64,000 nt of DNA, from contig WQZB01000013.1 in NCBI GenBank assembly GCA_009780955.1, positions 1 to 64,000 of the forward strand. The letters are read 5' to 3'. Positions 36,541-44,138 of this stretch are shown here, one piece after another (the stretch's first letter is position 1; the number at the start of each line of letters is the position of its first letter). Both the position numbers and the translations under genes were made by a program. Origin of the DNA: Polyangiaceae bacterium. Its GTDB lineage: Bacteria; Myxococcota_A; Polyangia; Polyangiales; Polyangiaceae. The notes under the pieces were generated by a model, which saw only the letters and a list, made by a program, of their open reading frames with translations, was not told the origin of the DNA and made no database searches.

Positions 36541-36974
36541 GCTCGCGCCTCTACGTGGGAAATTTGTCCTACGAAACAGACACAGAGACGCTTCGTCAAG
36601 CCTTCGCAGGTAGCGGCGAGGTAACGGATGCGCACGTCGTTACAGATCGCGACAGCGGCCGGTCGCGCGGATTTGGCTTCGTCACCATGGCAACGCCGGA
36701 TCAGGCCAAAAAAGCCATCGAAACCATGAATGGTGCGAACATCGACGGGCGCGCCATTCGAGTCAACGAAGCCGAGGAGCGGCCACGTGGTGGTGGCTTC
36801 GGCGGTGGGGGCGGTGGCGGTGGTAGCTTCGGCGGTGGGGGCGGTGGTGGTCGTGGCTATGGTGGAGGTGGAGGCGGCTTCGGCGGTGGTGGTCGAGGTC
36901 GCGATTCGGGCGGCGGGGGACGCGGCGGTCGGGGGGGCGGGGGACGGGGGTTCAGCGGCAGCCGCGGCAGATAG
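36537..36974 (+). CDS. Glycine-rich RRM RNA-binding protein
   Basis: The 145-residue protein has one RNA recognition motif (2-80) with RNP2 LYVGNLSY and RNP1 RGFGFVTM, followed by a Gly/Arg-rich tail (GGGG runs, RGRDSGGGGRGGRGG). It resembles the Rbp proteins of cyanobacteria and myxobacteria, which bind RNA and often respond to cold. The upstream region of about 215 bp is long enough for a regulated leader. The gene is followed by a GTAGGGG repeat and convergent M16 peptidase. Confidence 0.93.
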   Translation: MSSRLYVGNLSYETDTETLRQAFAGSGEVTDAHVVTDRDSGRSRGFGFVTMATPDQAKKAIETMNGANIDGRAIRVNEAEERPRGGGFGGGGGGGGSFGGGGGGGRGYGGGGGGFGGGGRGRDSGGGGRGGRGGGGRGFSGSRGR

Positions 36975-36985
36975 AACGCGTATTC

Positions 36986-37043
36986 GTAGGGGCAGACCCC
37001 CGTGTCTGCCCCATCTAGGGCGGCCACAGGGGGCCGCCCCTAC
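36986..37043. repeat. GTAGGGG palindromic repeat, copy 4
   Basis: A 58-bp element, from gtaggggcagacccccgtg to gggggccgcccctac, is built of two adjacent hairpins. The ends match the family, and the inner sequences differ from copies 1 and 3. It lies in a convergent gap. Confidence 0.8.
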
Positions 37044-37058
37044 ACGATTTTAATGCGG

Positions 37059-38375
37059 TCACGCACCGCGGAAGTTGCAAACGACCTCTTCGAGGCGCTC
37101 GTCTTCGCCGTTATCGAAGAGCCCAACGGCAACCACATTGAGCCGATCGGGTTGCGCGAGCATTTGGGCAAGGGACTGAATTTCTTGTGGGGTCACTCGA
37201 AGGTTCGCAGCCATGCGCGCCTCTGGCGTTTCGAACCTGTCGACAAGAAGCCCACCCGCGTAGAAGCTTGCCAAATCTTCAGGCGAATCAAGCATCGCCT
37301 GAAGCTCCCACGCGTGTCGCCGCTGCGCTTTGTCAAGCTCGCTGCCTGTTGGCCCATGGCGAGCGATCTCGAGGAGAATTTCGAGGATCTCACGCGTAAC
37401 AATGGAACTTCGCGCATGTTGGACGCCGGCCGAAAAGTCGAGCACGCCATCGTCTTCGTACCCGTCGAACGACGCACCAACGTCGTAGCAAAGGCCTTTG
37501 GCGTCGACGATGCGATGGTAGAGACGCGTTGACATACCGTCATCGAGCAAGCGCATGAGCATGTCCATCGCAGGGCGGTAGGTCGAGCGCTCGGACACGG
37601 CGCGAAAGCACACGCGCAATTCGGTTTGGCTCGAGACATTCTCGACAATCGAAATGCGTGGCTTGGTTTGCGTATGAATGGGAGCTAGCGTCTCGATGGC
37701 TTTGCCACGCGGTAGGTCGACGAAATAGCGGCTCGCCAGAGCCACGGCCTCGTCCGGATCGATGGCACCCGAGAACGCGAGCACACTGCTCGTGGTTGCG
37801 TAGTGTTGCGCGTGATGTGCGCGCAGCATGGCCTGATCGAAAGAGAGAACACGCTCCGCGTCGCCCGTAATAGTGAAACCAAGCGGATGCACTGGGTAGA
37901 TGAGTTGACGCGATAGGTTGTCAGCGTCGACCTGGCGACCGTCGTCATCGAGATCTTCGAGGATCTCCTCACATACAATGTCTTTTTCGATTTCGATGTC
38001 GGCAAAGATTGGACAAGTGATGATCTCGCCAAAAAGGGCGCTTGCCTCGGTGACGAGCTCGGGCGGTACGGTAACTGAAAAAATGCCGGAGTCGACTTGC
38101 GTTGCGGCGTAAAGGCAGCCGCCAAGGCTCTCGACAGCGAGGTTGACCTCGTGCGCGCTCTTCAATTGGGGTGTGCCGCGGTAGAGCATATGCTCCAGGA
38201 AGTGCGACAGACCGTTGGTCTTGCGCGACTCGAAGCGCGAGCCCACTCGAACGTAAAGGGCAACGTGTGCGCGATGCAGCGCAGGCTGCGCTGCGACCAC
38301 GACGCGAAGACCATGATCGAGGGTCGTAACGCGGAAAGGATGCTCGCCGCTCCGCTCACGAATGTCGCCGCCCAT
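37059..38375 (-). CDS. M16-family zinc peptidase
   Basis: The 438-residue pitrilysin/processing-peptidase-like enzyme has the inverse zinc motif HxxEH in LSHFLEHMLYRGTPQLKSAH and the following LAVESLGGCLYAATQVDSG. The distal Glu about 75 residues on is within EDLDDDGRQVDADNLSRQ. The C-terminal half is the non-catalytic M16 domain (SELDKAQRRHAWELQAML). No signal peptide is obvious. It follows the SurA/PpiD-like gene on the same strand, separated by repeat B3. Confidence 0.9.
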   Translation of the reverse strand: MGGDIRERSGEHPFRVTTLDHGLRVVVAAQPALHRAHVALYVRVGSRFESRKTNGLSHFLEHMLYRGTPQLKSAHEVNLAVESLGGCLYAATQVDSGIFSVTVPPELVTEASALFGEIITCPIFADIEIEKDIVCEEILEDLDDDGRQVDADNLSRQLIYPVHPLGFTITGDAERVLSFDQAMLRAHHAQHYATTSSVLAFSGAIDPDEAVALASRYFVDLPRGKAIETLAPIHTQTKPRISIVENVSSQTELRVCFRAVSERSTYRPAMDMLMRLLDDGMSTRLYHRIVDAKGLCYDVGASFDGYEDDGVLDFSAGVQHARSSIVTREILEILLEIARHGPTGSELDKAQRRHAWELQAMLDSPEDLASFYAGGLLVDRFETPEARMAANLRVTPQEIQSLAQMLAQPDRLNVVAVGLFDNGEDERLEEVVCNFRGA

Positions 38376-38396
38376 AGCTTATTTGGCCGCTTTCAA

Positions 38397-38505
38397 GTTG
38401 ACGCGAGGTCGAGGCGGGGCCGAGGAGCGGACCGGAACAGCCTGCTGCGGCTTTGAGGACCGCACCGCAGGCCCCAACGAAGAGATCGCGTCAAATCGAA
38501 AGCGG
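38397..38505. mobile_element. Family B repeat element, copy B3 (109 bp)
   Basis: ccgctttcaagttgacgcgag at the left and tcgcgtcaaatcgaaagcgg at the right are the same ends as B1, but the interior is shorter and contains gaacagcctgctgcggc. It lies between two genes of the same strand and ends right before the stop codon of the PPIase gene. Confidence 0.85.
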
Positions 38506-38506
38506 C

Positions 38507-40132
38507 TCATGGGCCTTCGTCTTCGTCTTGCTGTGGTTCCGCGCCCGCGTCGGCCTTCGCACCAAAGACGTTGTTCTCGTCGATTTTCACTTCTTGCTTT
38601 GAAGCTTCGCGGAGACGACGAATGTAGAACGCAAGGGCTTCGGCTTGCTTGACGGCAAGCATGTTGGCCTTGAACGAATCGCGATCTTTGTCGAAGTCGG
38701 CGCGTGTGGGCACTGTTCTACCCTTGAGCGCAACGACAACGAAACCGTCGCTGCTGCGGATAGGGTCGCTTACCTCGGAGCTTTTTGCATCAAAAGCAAA
38801 CTTCCTAACGGCTTCGTCGGCGTCGCGGGACAAATCCGAGATGGGTGGGCCATGGGGTGGGCCGTAGCGGCCGATCGAGGTGGATGCAACGAATTGCGGC
38901 CGCTGCGGATCGGTATCTGCGAATTGTGCCACGGCGGCCTTGACCGCACTTTCGCCTGGTGTGCCGCTTTTCATGTCATTCGCAATTTTTTGTGCGATTT
39001 GCTTGGAAAGCTCGAGGGACCGATCGTGCTTGTATGCTTTTACGATATCGTCGTTCGTGGCGTCGGCGCGCTTGATAACGTGATAGCCAAATTGCGTTTC
39101 CACGACGTCGGGCACAATCTCACCCGGCTTGACCGACTGAACGGCTTGCTGGAATGGCGCAACGAACTTTTCAATCGCATCGGCGGGGTATTCGCCGCCG
39201 TTGTCTTTGCTGCCCGGATCATCCGAAAATTCCTTGGCAAGCTTGGCGAAGTCTTCGCCTTTCTTCACTCGATCGAGAATGTCTACGGCTTTTTTTTTGG
39301 CCGCGGATTTGTCCTCGTCTTTCGTGCCACCAAATTTCACAAGAATGTGACGAACCGGCACTTTCACCTTGGCGAGATTCACCGTGTCTTTCGCCCACGC
39401 GGCAACATCTTTCGCGTCGGACGAAATGGCGTAATGTTCAAGCCAGCTTCGTCGGACAACAACGTAATCGACCGTTGCGCTCGTGCGTTCTTCCATGTAG
39501 CGACCGACGGCCTCGTCGTCGGCAACGCGCACCGGCGCGCGAATGAGATCGCGCATTTTCGCGGCCAAAATCTCGCGGCTTTGCCACTCGCGGAACTCTT
39601 TTGGTGAGCGACCGGTATATTGCTTGATGGCATTCCCATAGATTTTCAAATCAAACTGCTTGGTCTTCGGATCGGTAAACTGCATCATGATGCGACCGTC
39701 GTTGAAGCGAAGGTCGTTTATACGACGCATACTACGATCGTAGTTGAGCATTACATTGTCGGACGGAATGCTGACTCGAACGATCCCATGCATAATGGCG
39801 TCGGTGACTTCGTCGTCGCTCACGGTAAGGCCAAGGCGCGCGGCATCGTCCACGAGCAGCTCGCGTTCGATGAGCCCGTCGAGCACGATGCGCGACGCCA
39901 TCGACTGCCTCATTTTGCCTGTTCCGTTCGCGAAAATGAGGCGATAGGCAGCACGGTGGGCCTTGGGGTCGATGCATGAGCCCTTGACGCGTGCAACGCA
40001 GACTTCGCTGAGGCTTCCAAGCTTTTTCCCCGCGGTTGGATTGAAGCCGAGCACGAAGACCAGAACCAGGCCGAGGACAATGACGCCATAGACAGCGGAC
40101 CGAAGGCCCTTTTGCCGGAAAAAATCGAGCAT
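38507..40132 (-). CDS. SurA/PpiD-type peptidyl-prolyl isomerase
   Basis: The 541-residue envelope chaperone has an N-terminal membrane anchor (SAVYGVIVLGLVLVFVLGF), a SurA_N-like helical domain, and one parvulin domain: VPVRHILVKFGG, DFAKLAKEFSDDPGSKDNGG, VETQFGYHVIKR. It probably helps outer-membrane or secreted protein folding, tethered to the inner membrane like PpiD. The C-terminus is acidic and Gln-rich (AEPQQDEDEGP). It is likely co-transcribed with the two genes upstream and, across repeat B3, the M16 peptidase. Confidence 0.88.
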   Translation of the reverse strand: MLDFFRQKGLRSAVYGVIVLGLVLVFVLGFNPTAGKKLGSLSEVCVARVKGSCIDPKAHRAAYRLIFANGTGKMRQSMASRIVLDGLIERELLVDDAARLGLTVSDDEVTDAIMHGIVRVSIPSDNVMLNYDRSMRRINDLRFNDGRIMMQFTDPKTKQFDLKIYGNAIKQYTGRSPKEFREWQSREILAAKMRDLIRAPVRVADDEAVGRYMEERTSATVDYVVVRRSWLEHYAISSDAKDVAAWAKDTVNLAKVKVPVRHILVKFGGTKDEDKSAAKKKAVDILDRVKKGEDFAKLAKEFSDDPGSKDNGGEYPADAIEKFVAPFQQAVQSVKPGEIVPDVVETQFGYHVIKRADATNDDIVKAYKHDRSLELSKQIAQKIANDMKSGTPGESAVKAAVAQFADTDPQRPQFVASTSIGRYGPPHGPPISDLSRDADEAVRKFAFDAKSSEVSDPIRSSDGFVVVALKGRTVPTRADFDKDRDSFKANMLAVKQAEALAFYIRRLREASKQEVKIDENNVFGAKADAGAEPQQDEDEGP

Positions 40133-40209
40133 GTACGGGGCGTGGCCATAACACGTCGCCGCGGCGCTTTCTATGCGACCGCAAGATCAGGCTCCTATGC
40201 TTCCGCGGC

Positions 40210-40641
40210 TTACGCTTTGCTAACGGTTCGCTGTAGCGAGAGCGCAAATTGTAGCCACGGTACCGCATCGCTGAAGCTCGCCACTTCGCGTGTGAACGAG
40301 ACCTCGTAGGAAGTGTCGAGGATGCGTTCGGGATAGGCAGGATCTCGGATCGGGTTCACATGGGTCGAGATCTCGGCAAAGCCGCTCGCGAGCGCGGGCT
40401 CGGCGAGCCTGCGGACTCGTTCGAAAAGCATGGGCTCAGGCTCGGTTGGGAAGTCGGCACGCAGCGCGCCGAGCACGACGCGCACGCAAAAGCCGCTCGC
40501 AACGATACCGAGGCGCACGCCCGAATCGAGAATGAGGTTTTCGCGAACGCGCTCCGCGAGGACAACTTCCCCGGGCAGGGTGCGGAAAATCTCGAAGCCG
40601 CTCGCAACGAGCTCCTTCTTCAGTTGCGACAGGCTGGTCAC
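40210..40641 (-). CDS. Hypothetical protein of 143 residues
   Basis: The cytosolic protein begins MTSLSQLKKELVASGFEIFR and contains LILDSGVRLGIVASGFCVRV and LDTSYEVSFTREVASFSDAV. It has no domain I recognise. The ATG overlaps the stop of the HEAT-repeat gene by 4 bp and the PPIase gene follows after 77 bp, so it belongs to that run. Confidence 0.65.
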   Translation of the reverse strand: MTSLSQLKKELVASGFEIFRTLPGEVVLAERVRENLILDSGVRLGIVASGFCVRVVLGALRADFPTEPEPMLFERVRRLAEPALASGFAEISTHVNPIRDPAYPERILDTSYEVSFTREVASFSDAVPWLQFALSLQRTVSKA

Positions 40642-41378
40642 TGTTTGACCACCTTCCCAGCCCTACTCACACCAAACGGAGACGGCAAAACTTTGCGTAC
40701 GGCGTCGCGCTGGTCGGCTGGAATTTCCCAGCCAAGCAAGGCAAACATGTCCGCCATTTTCGTGCGGACGCGCACGCTTTCTTCGTCGACGAGCGCATTC
40801 ACGAGCGGCGGGATGCTCGCCGGATCTTTCTGCGCAAAGGTGGCAGCAGCGGCATGGAAGCGAGCCGGCTCGTTCACGTCTTGCAGAAACGGCTCGACAG
40901 CAGCACGAATGCTTGAATGCTCATGCTCTTCGAGTGCCGCGAGAATTTGCAACTTTGGATCGACGAATCTCGAATATTCGGTATCCCATCGCGAGAGCAA
41001 GGCTACGAGCTCTTCGACGAGCTCGTCTTCGGACAGGAGCTCTTTCATGATGCGCATTGGCCAGGCCAAACTTTCGGCATTCGCTGCAAATGCGCGCACA
41101 GGTTCCAGCGCTTCGCGGCCCACGGACACGATGCCTTCGAACACGGCGTCTTTCTCTTCTTGATCGGTGATGGATGGATCGATCGCAAATGAGAAGCGAC
41201 GCATGAGCCCCTCGACCGCGTCGGCCGTTTTCAACCTGCATAACTCCGCAATGGCTTCCTGGCGGTCGTAGGTCTGCGCGCGCTTGTTGCCAACGACGTC
41301 GGCCCACTTGGACGTCGCCGAGCTCACTCGCTTTTCGCCACCACCACTTTTGCTCTTGAACAAATCGAACAGTCCCAT
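40638..41378 (-). CDS. HEAT-repeat-like protein
   Basis: The 246-residue helical protein begins MGLFDLFKSKSGGGEKRVSS (ATG 41378). It then shows repeated helix pairs typical of HEAT/armadillo proteins: AIAELCRLKTADAVEGLMRR, YSRFVDPKLQILAALEEHEH, IPPLVNALVDEESVRVRTKM. The frame extends upstream to 42044 but overlaps the HDAC gene there, so that start is not credible. A protein-protein scaffold is the general expectation. Its stop overlaps the next gene (ATGA). Confidence 0.75.
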   Translation of the reverse strand: MGLFDLFKSKSGGGEKRVSSATSKWADVVGNKRAQTYDRQEAIAELCRLKTADAVEGLMRRFSFAIDPSITDQEEKDAVFEGIVSVGREALEPVRAFAANAESLAWPMRIMKELLSEDELVEELVALLSRWDTEYSRFVDPKLQILAALEEHEHSSIRAAVEPFLQDVNEPARFHAAAATFAQKDPASIPPLVNALVDEESVRVRTKMADMFALLGWEIPADQRDAVRKVLPSPFGVSRAGKVVKQ

Positions 41379-41391
41379 TGAAGCATCCAAC

Positions 41392-41435
41392 CTACCACAC
41401 GACTGCCGGACAGACTTCCGGCAGTCGTGTGGTAG
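41392..41435. promoter_or_regulatory. Perfect 18-bp palindrome between divergent genes
   Basis: CTACCACACGACTGCCGG pairs exactly with CCGGCAGTCGTGTGGTAG across an 8-nt loop. It lies 14 bp upstream of the HEAT-repeat gene and 49 bp upstream of the HDAC gene, which are divergent. It may be an operator, an mRNA hairpin for either leader, or a solitary MITE-like insertion. I see no second copy in the window. Confidence 0.6.
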
Positions 41436-41483
41436 GGCGCGGAAGTGGGTTCGCCGTCGTGTAAGATTTGGCGGTAGCAACGC

Positions 41484-42512
41484 ATGGTCGACGCGCTTCT
41501 TCTCTCCGACCCGAGATTTTTTCGTCACCGCTCGAGTGCCTATCACCCTGAACGTCCCGAGCGGCTCGACGCCGCGCAAGCTGGTATCGACCGCGCTCGG
41601 CGCGCCGCGGGGCTCGCGTTCTTGCACGTCGAACCGCGACCGGCAACCGACGAAGAACTCGTGCGCGTTCACGACCGCCAATTCATCGATTGGCTCGAAA
41701 CGCCACGTAGCGACTGCCGCCACATCGACGCAGATACCTACATTGGGCCGGCCAGCATCGCGACCGCCAAGCTCGCTGCAGGCGGCACCGTCAGCATGGT
41801 CGACGCCATTGTCACCGGGCCGATCTCCCGCGGCATCGCGCTCGTACGCCCGCCAGGGCACCACGCGCGGCCGAATCATGCCATGGGCTTTTGCCTTCTC
41901 AACAACGCGGCCATTGCCGCAGCCCATGCGAAAAGTAAAGGCTTGTCGCGTGTGGCCATCGTTGATTGGGATGCTCACCACGGCAACGGGACACAAGATG
42001 TATTCTACACAAGTCCGGAAGTCCTCGTTGTTTCGACGCACCAATATCCATTTTTCCCGGGCACCGGCGCGGCCGACGAAGTGGGTGCAGGCGAGGCAAA
42101 GGGATTCACGATTAACGTGCCGCTTCGCGCAGGTTGCGGCGACAGCGTGTACCGCGGAGCCTTCGAGCGCGTGATTTTGCCGGCTCTCGAGGATTACGCA
42201 CCAGAGCTCATTGTCATCAGCGCTGGATTCGACGCCTCGGCGCGCGATCCGCTGGCCGAAATGACGCTATCGGCCGAAGCCTTTGGATGGATGGCGCAAA
42301 AGCTTCGACACCAGGCCGACCGGAGCGCCAAGGGACGAATTTTGTTGGTTCTCGAGGGCGGCTACGACCTTGTGGCACTACAAGCCGGCGTTTGTGCTGC
42401 TGCGCGCGGCCTTGTCGAAGGCACGGCCGTCGAGATTGCGCGCGATGTCGATCACCCAGACATCGCACGAGCCAGCGAGATCGCGAAGGCGGCCTGGCCC
42501 AGCATCAGCTAG
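41484..42512 (+). CDS. Histone deacetylase superfamily protein
   Basis: The 342-residue zinc deacetylase of the acetoin-utilisation/HDAC class has YHPERPERLDA, RPPGHHARPNHAMGFCLLNN (two His), VAIVDWDAHHGNGTQDVFY (Asp/His zinc site), STHQYPFFPGTG and SAGFDASARDPLAEM (Asp). It probably removes acyl groups from lysine or from acetylpolyamines. The ATG start gives MVDALLLSDPRFFRHRSSA. It is followed by the unusual module at 42.6 kb. Confidence 0.92.
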   Translation: MVDALLLSDPRFFRHRSSAYHPERPERLDAAQAGIDRARRAAGLAFLHVEPRPATDEELVRVHDRQFIDWLETPRSDCRHIDADTYIGPASIATAKLAAGGTVSMVDAIVTGPISRGIALVRPPGHHARPNHAMGFCLLNNAAIAAAHAKSKGLSRVAIVDWDAHHGNGTQDVFYTSPEVLVVSTHQYPFFPGTGAADEVGAGEAKGFTINVPLRAGCGDSVYRGAFERVILPALEDYAPELIVISAGFDASARDPLAEMTLSAEAFGWMAQKLRHQADRSAKGRILLVLEGGYDLVALQAGVCAAARGLVEGTAVEIARDVDHPDIARASEIAKAAWPSIS

Positions 42513-42551
42513 ACCGCTTGAAAGCTGTAGAGGCAGAACTAACTGAAGAGG

Positions 42552-42581
42552 TTTCGATCACTTTCGATCACTTTTTATACT
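42552..42581 (+). promoter_or_regulatory. Candidate promoter/operator for the 42.6-kb module
   Basis: Two identical 10-bp units, TTTCGATCAC, lie head to tail at 42552-42571. They are followed by TATACT at 42576-42581, an acceptable -10 box, about 85 bp before the first gene. There is no clear -35. The pattern could be a binding site with a promoter, but it is inferred by eye only. Confidence 0.3.
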
Positions 42582-42666
42582 TTTCCTGGAAACTTTTGAC
42601 GTGACTGGCCGATGGGGAGGTTAGGCCACACTCACTGAAACACTCAGACCAAGTTAGGCACCTCCA

Positions 42667-42885
42667 ATGGACAACCGCAGTAGGCTTGAAGAGATCAAAG
42701 CCGAGTTAGCCCGCCAAGACGCGGCCATCGCGTCCGCCATGCGCCGGCTCGACAGGCTTGGCAATATCCAAATCATCTTGCCCGCAGAAATGCTTCAAGA
42801 GCTTCAAGGGCTCGAAGAAGCAGTCAAACAACACACGGCTTACGCAAACTCACCCACCACACCCACCTTTGGACTTCGCGCTTGA
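42667..42885 (+). CDS. Small helical protein, first gene of a two-gene module
   Basis: The 72-residue protein begins MDNRSRLEEIKAELARQDAA and continues with coiled-coil-like helices (LQELQGLEEAVKQHTAY). It is charged, has no signal peptide or membrane segment and is not one I recognise. Its stop is 13 bp before the ATG of the larger gene, whose ribosome site (AAAGGA) lies in that gap, so they are co-transcribed. Possible roles are chaperone, adaptor or antitoxin to the larger partner; none is shown. Confidence 0.55.
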   Translation: MDNRSRLEEIKAELARQDAAIASAMRRLDRLGNIQIILPAEMLQELQGLEEAVKQHTAYANSPTTPTFGLRA

Positions 42886-42898
42886 AAGGAAATCATCA

Positions 42899-43906
42899 AT
42901 GACAATCACACTGGCTGGCTTAAAAAGGGCCATGGACTTCATGGCCGCCACTGAGGCCTCTAACAATGCTACTGCTGACGCTGCTGCCGCCGGCGCCGAT
43001 GTTGACCCCACGCAGCTCAAAGACGCGCAGCAATATTTCACTGCGAGCCTGAAAGGCATCGACCAGAACATCCAGACTAACGCAACCCAAATAGACCAAC
43101 TGAACAAAGAGGAAGATGAGCTAAAGACACTTAAAAATGATATTGCGAATATGCCCAATCCCGCCGACCCTCAGACCAAGGAGCATATTCTCACAGAGAT
43201 GAAAACCATCTACGACAGCCTGCCGGCAGACGACCCCGCGCGTGCCCAGCTCGATGATCTTTATCGCACTTTCGCACAACGTATATGCAATGACAATTTC
43301 CAGCAAACCTTTACGCCTGGGATTGGGTTTGAGGCTGGAGACTCTTCACTCTCGAGCTTGGCCAACGTTTCGCTGGATCAGCCCTTCAATGGCGCCTCGA
43401 ATTTCGCCAATTATTTGGCTAATAAAAAGCCCGACAATCCATTCCAGAACGTTCCAGGAGTCAATACCCCGCCGCCCGACCCCACCGCGCCAAACCTAGC
43501 GCAGCCCCTGTGGTGCAACGTCATGTGCAACCAGGCAGACACCATCATCGCCGGCGTAGACACCAACATTCATAACAAAGCGAACGATCTCGCATCGCTG
43601 GTTTCGAAGCGCGCTGCGTATGCCGACAAGTTGACGGCGATTGCCGACGATCTCGAACGTGAAACAGGCGCGGCTGCATCGGACCCAACATCCACCGACA
43701 CCACAACTTCATCGGCTTCAACCGATGAAGCGGCCGACCCAACATCCGTCGACACCACAACCTCGTCGACTTCAACCGATACAACATCACCAGATGTGAC
43801 GCAGCAGCAGCTTGCCTGGATGCAAAAACGCCAGACACAAGAGCAGGATCAGCAGCAGCCACAGAGCCATCACCACCATCATCATCACTATTCTTCGCGG
43901 GCTTGA
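42899..43906 (+). CDS. Unknown protein with Ser/Thr repeat and polyhistidine tail
   Basis: The protein has 335 residues from ATG 42899. The first 75 are Ala/Asp-rich helices (AATEASNNATADAAAAGADV), then a coiled-coil (IQTNATQIDQLNKEEDELKT). A central domain has RAQLDDLYRTFAQRICNDNF and LPADDPAR, and a Pro-rich stretch precedes a second helical section with MCNQADTIIAGVDTN. A duplicated linker follows (DPTSTDTTTSSASTDEAA and DPTSVDTTTSSTSTD), then QQQ and a run of seven His at the end (QSHHHHHHHYSSRA). There is no Sec signal or membrane segment. Codon use is more A/T-rich than in neighbours. I know no family with this layout; a non-Sec secreted or metal-binding protein is a guess. Confidence 0.6.
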   Translation: MTITLAGLKRAMDFMAATEASNNATADAAAAGADVDPTQLKDAQQYFTASLKGIDQNIQTNATQIDQLNKEEDELKTLKNDIANMPNPADPQTKEHILTEMKTIYDSLPADDPARAQLDDLYRTFAQRICNDNFQQTFTPGIGFEAGDSSLSSLANVSLDQPFNGASNFANYLANKKPDNPFQNVPGVNTPPPDPTAPNLAQPLWCNVMCNQADTIIAGVDTNIHNKANDLASLVSKRAAYADKLTAIADDLERETGAAASDPTSTDTTTSSASTDEAADPTSVDTTTSSTSTDTTSPDVTQQQLAWMQKRQTQEQDQQQPQSHHHHHHHYSSRA

Positions 43907-43958
43907 AACGACGCAGGCTTGAAGCGAGCGCGGCCGCAGCGCGTCGAAATCGCCTCTT

Positions 43959-43983
43959 TTCAGCGCAACTCGGTTGCGCTGAA
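43959..43983 (+). terminator. Hairpin downstream of the two-gene module
   Basis: TTCAGCGCAAC and GTTGCGCTGAA form an 11-bp perfect stem with a 3-nt loop, followed by tttgataat. It is about 50 bp after the stop codon of the His-tailed gene and fits a weak intrinsic terminator. Confidence 0.5.
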
Positions 43984-44020
43984 TTTGATAATCTAACGGC
44001 GATGCACACACGACGCCCTT

Positions 44021-44087
44021 CGCTGAGCCCGACATCCGTGGCTCTTTGGCAGAAGCGGAGCGTGAGCCACGAATGTCGGGCTCAGCG
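44021..44087. repeat. 24-bp inverted repeat upstream of the AddB-like gene
   Basis: CGCTGAGCCCGACATCCGTG + GCTC pairs with GAGCCACGAATGTCGGGCTC + AGCG, one mismatch, around a 19-nt loop. It is 50 bp ahead of the chosen addB start. No other copy is seen in the window. It could be a MITE remnant or a strong leader hairpin. The rest of the 43907-44138 gap holds only the terminator. Confidence 0.65.
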
Positions 44088-44138
44088 CACGAGGGTGCCG
44101 CCATGGTCCTCCGCGCATCCCCTGTATCGAACCGTGGC

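Noticed and set aside
40638-42044. Long form of the HEAT-repeat protein (468 residues)
   Set aside because: The N-terminal extension lies opposite the histone-deacetylase-family gene and has no helical repeat features; ATG 41378 with a typical start is preferred.
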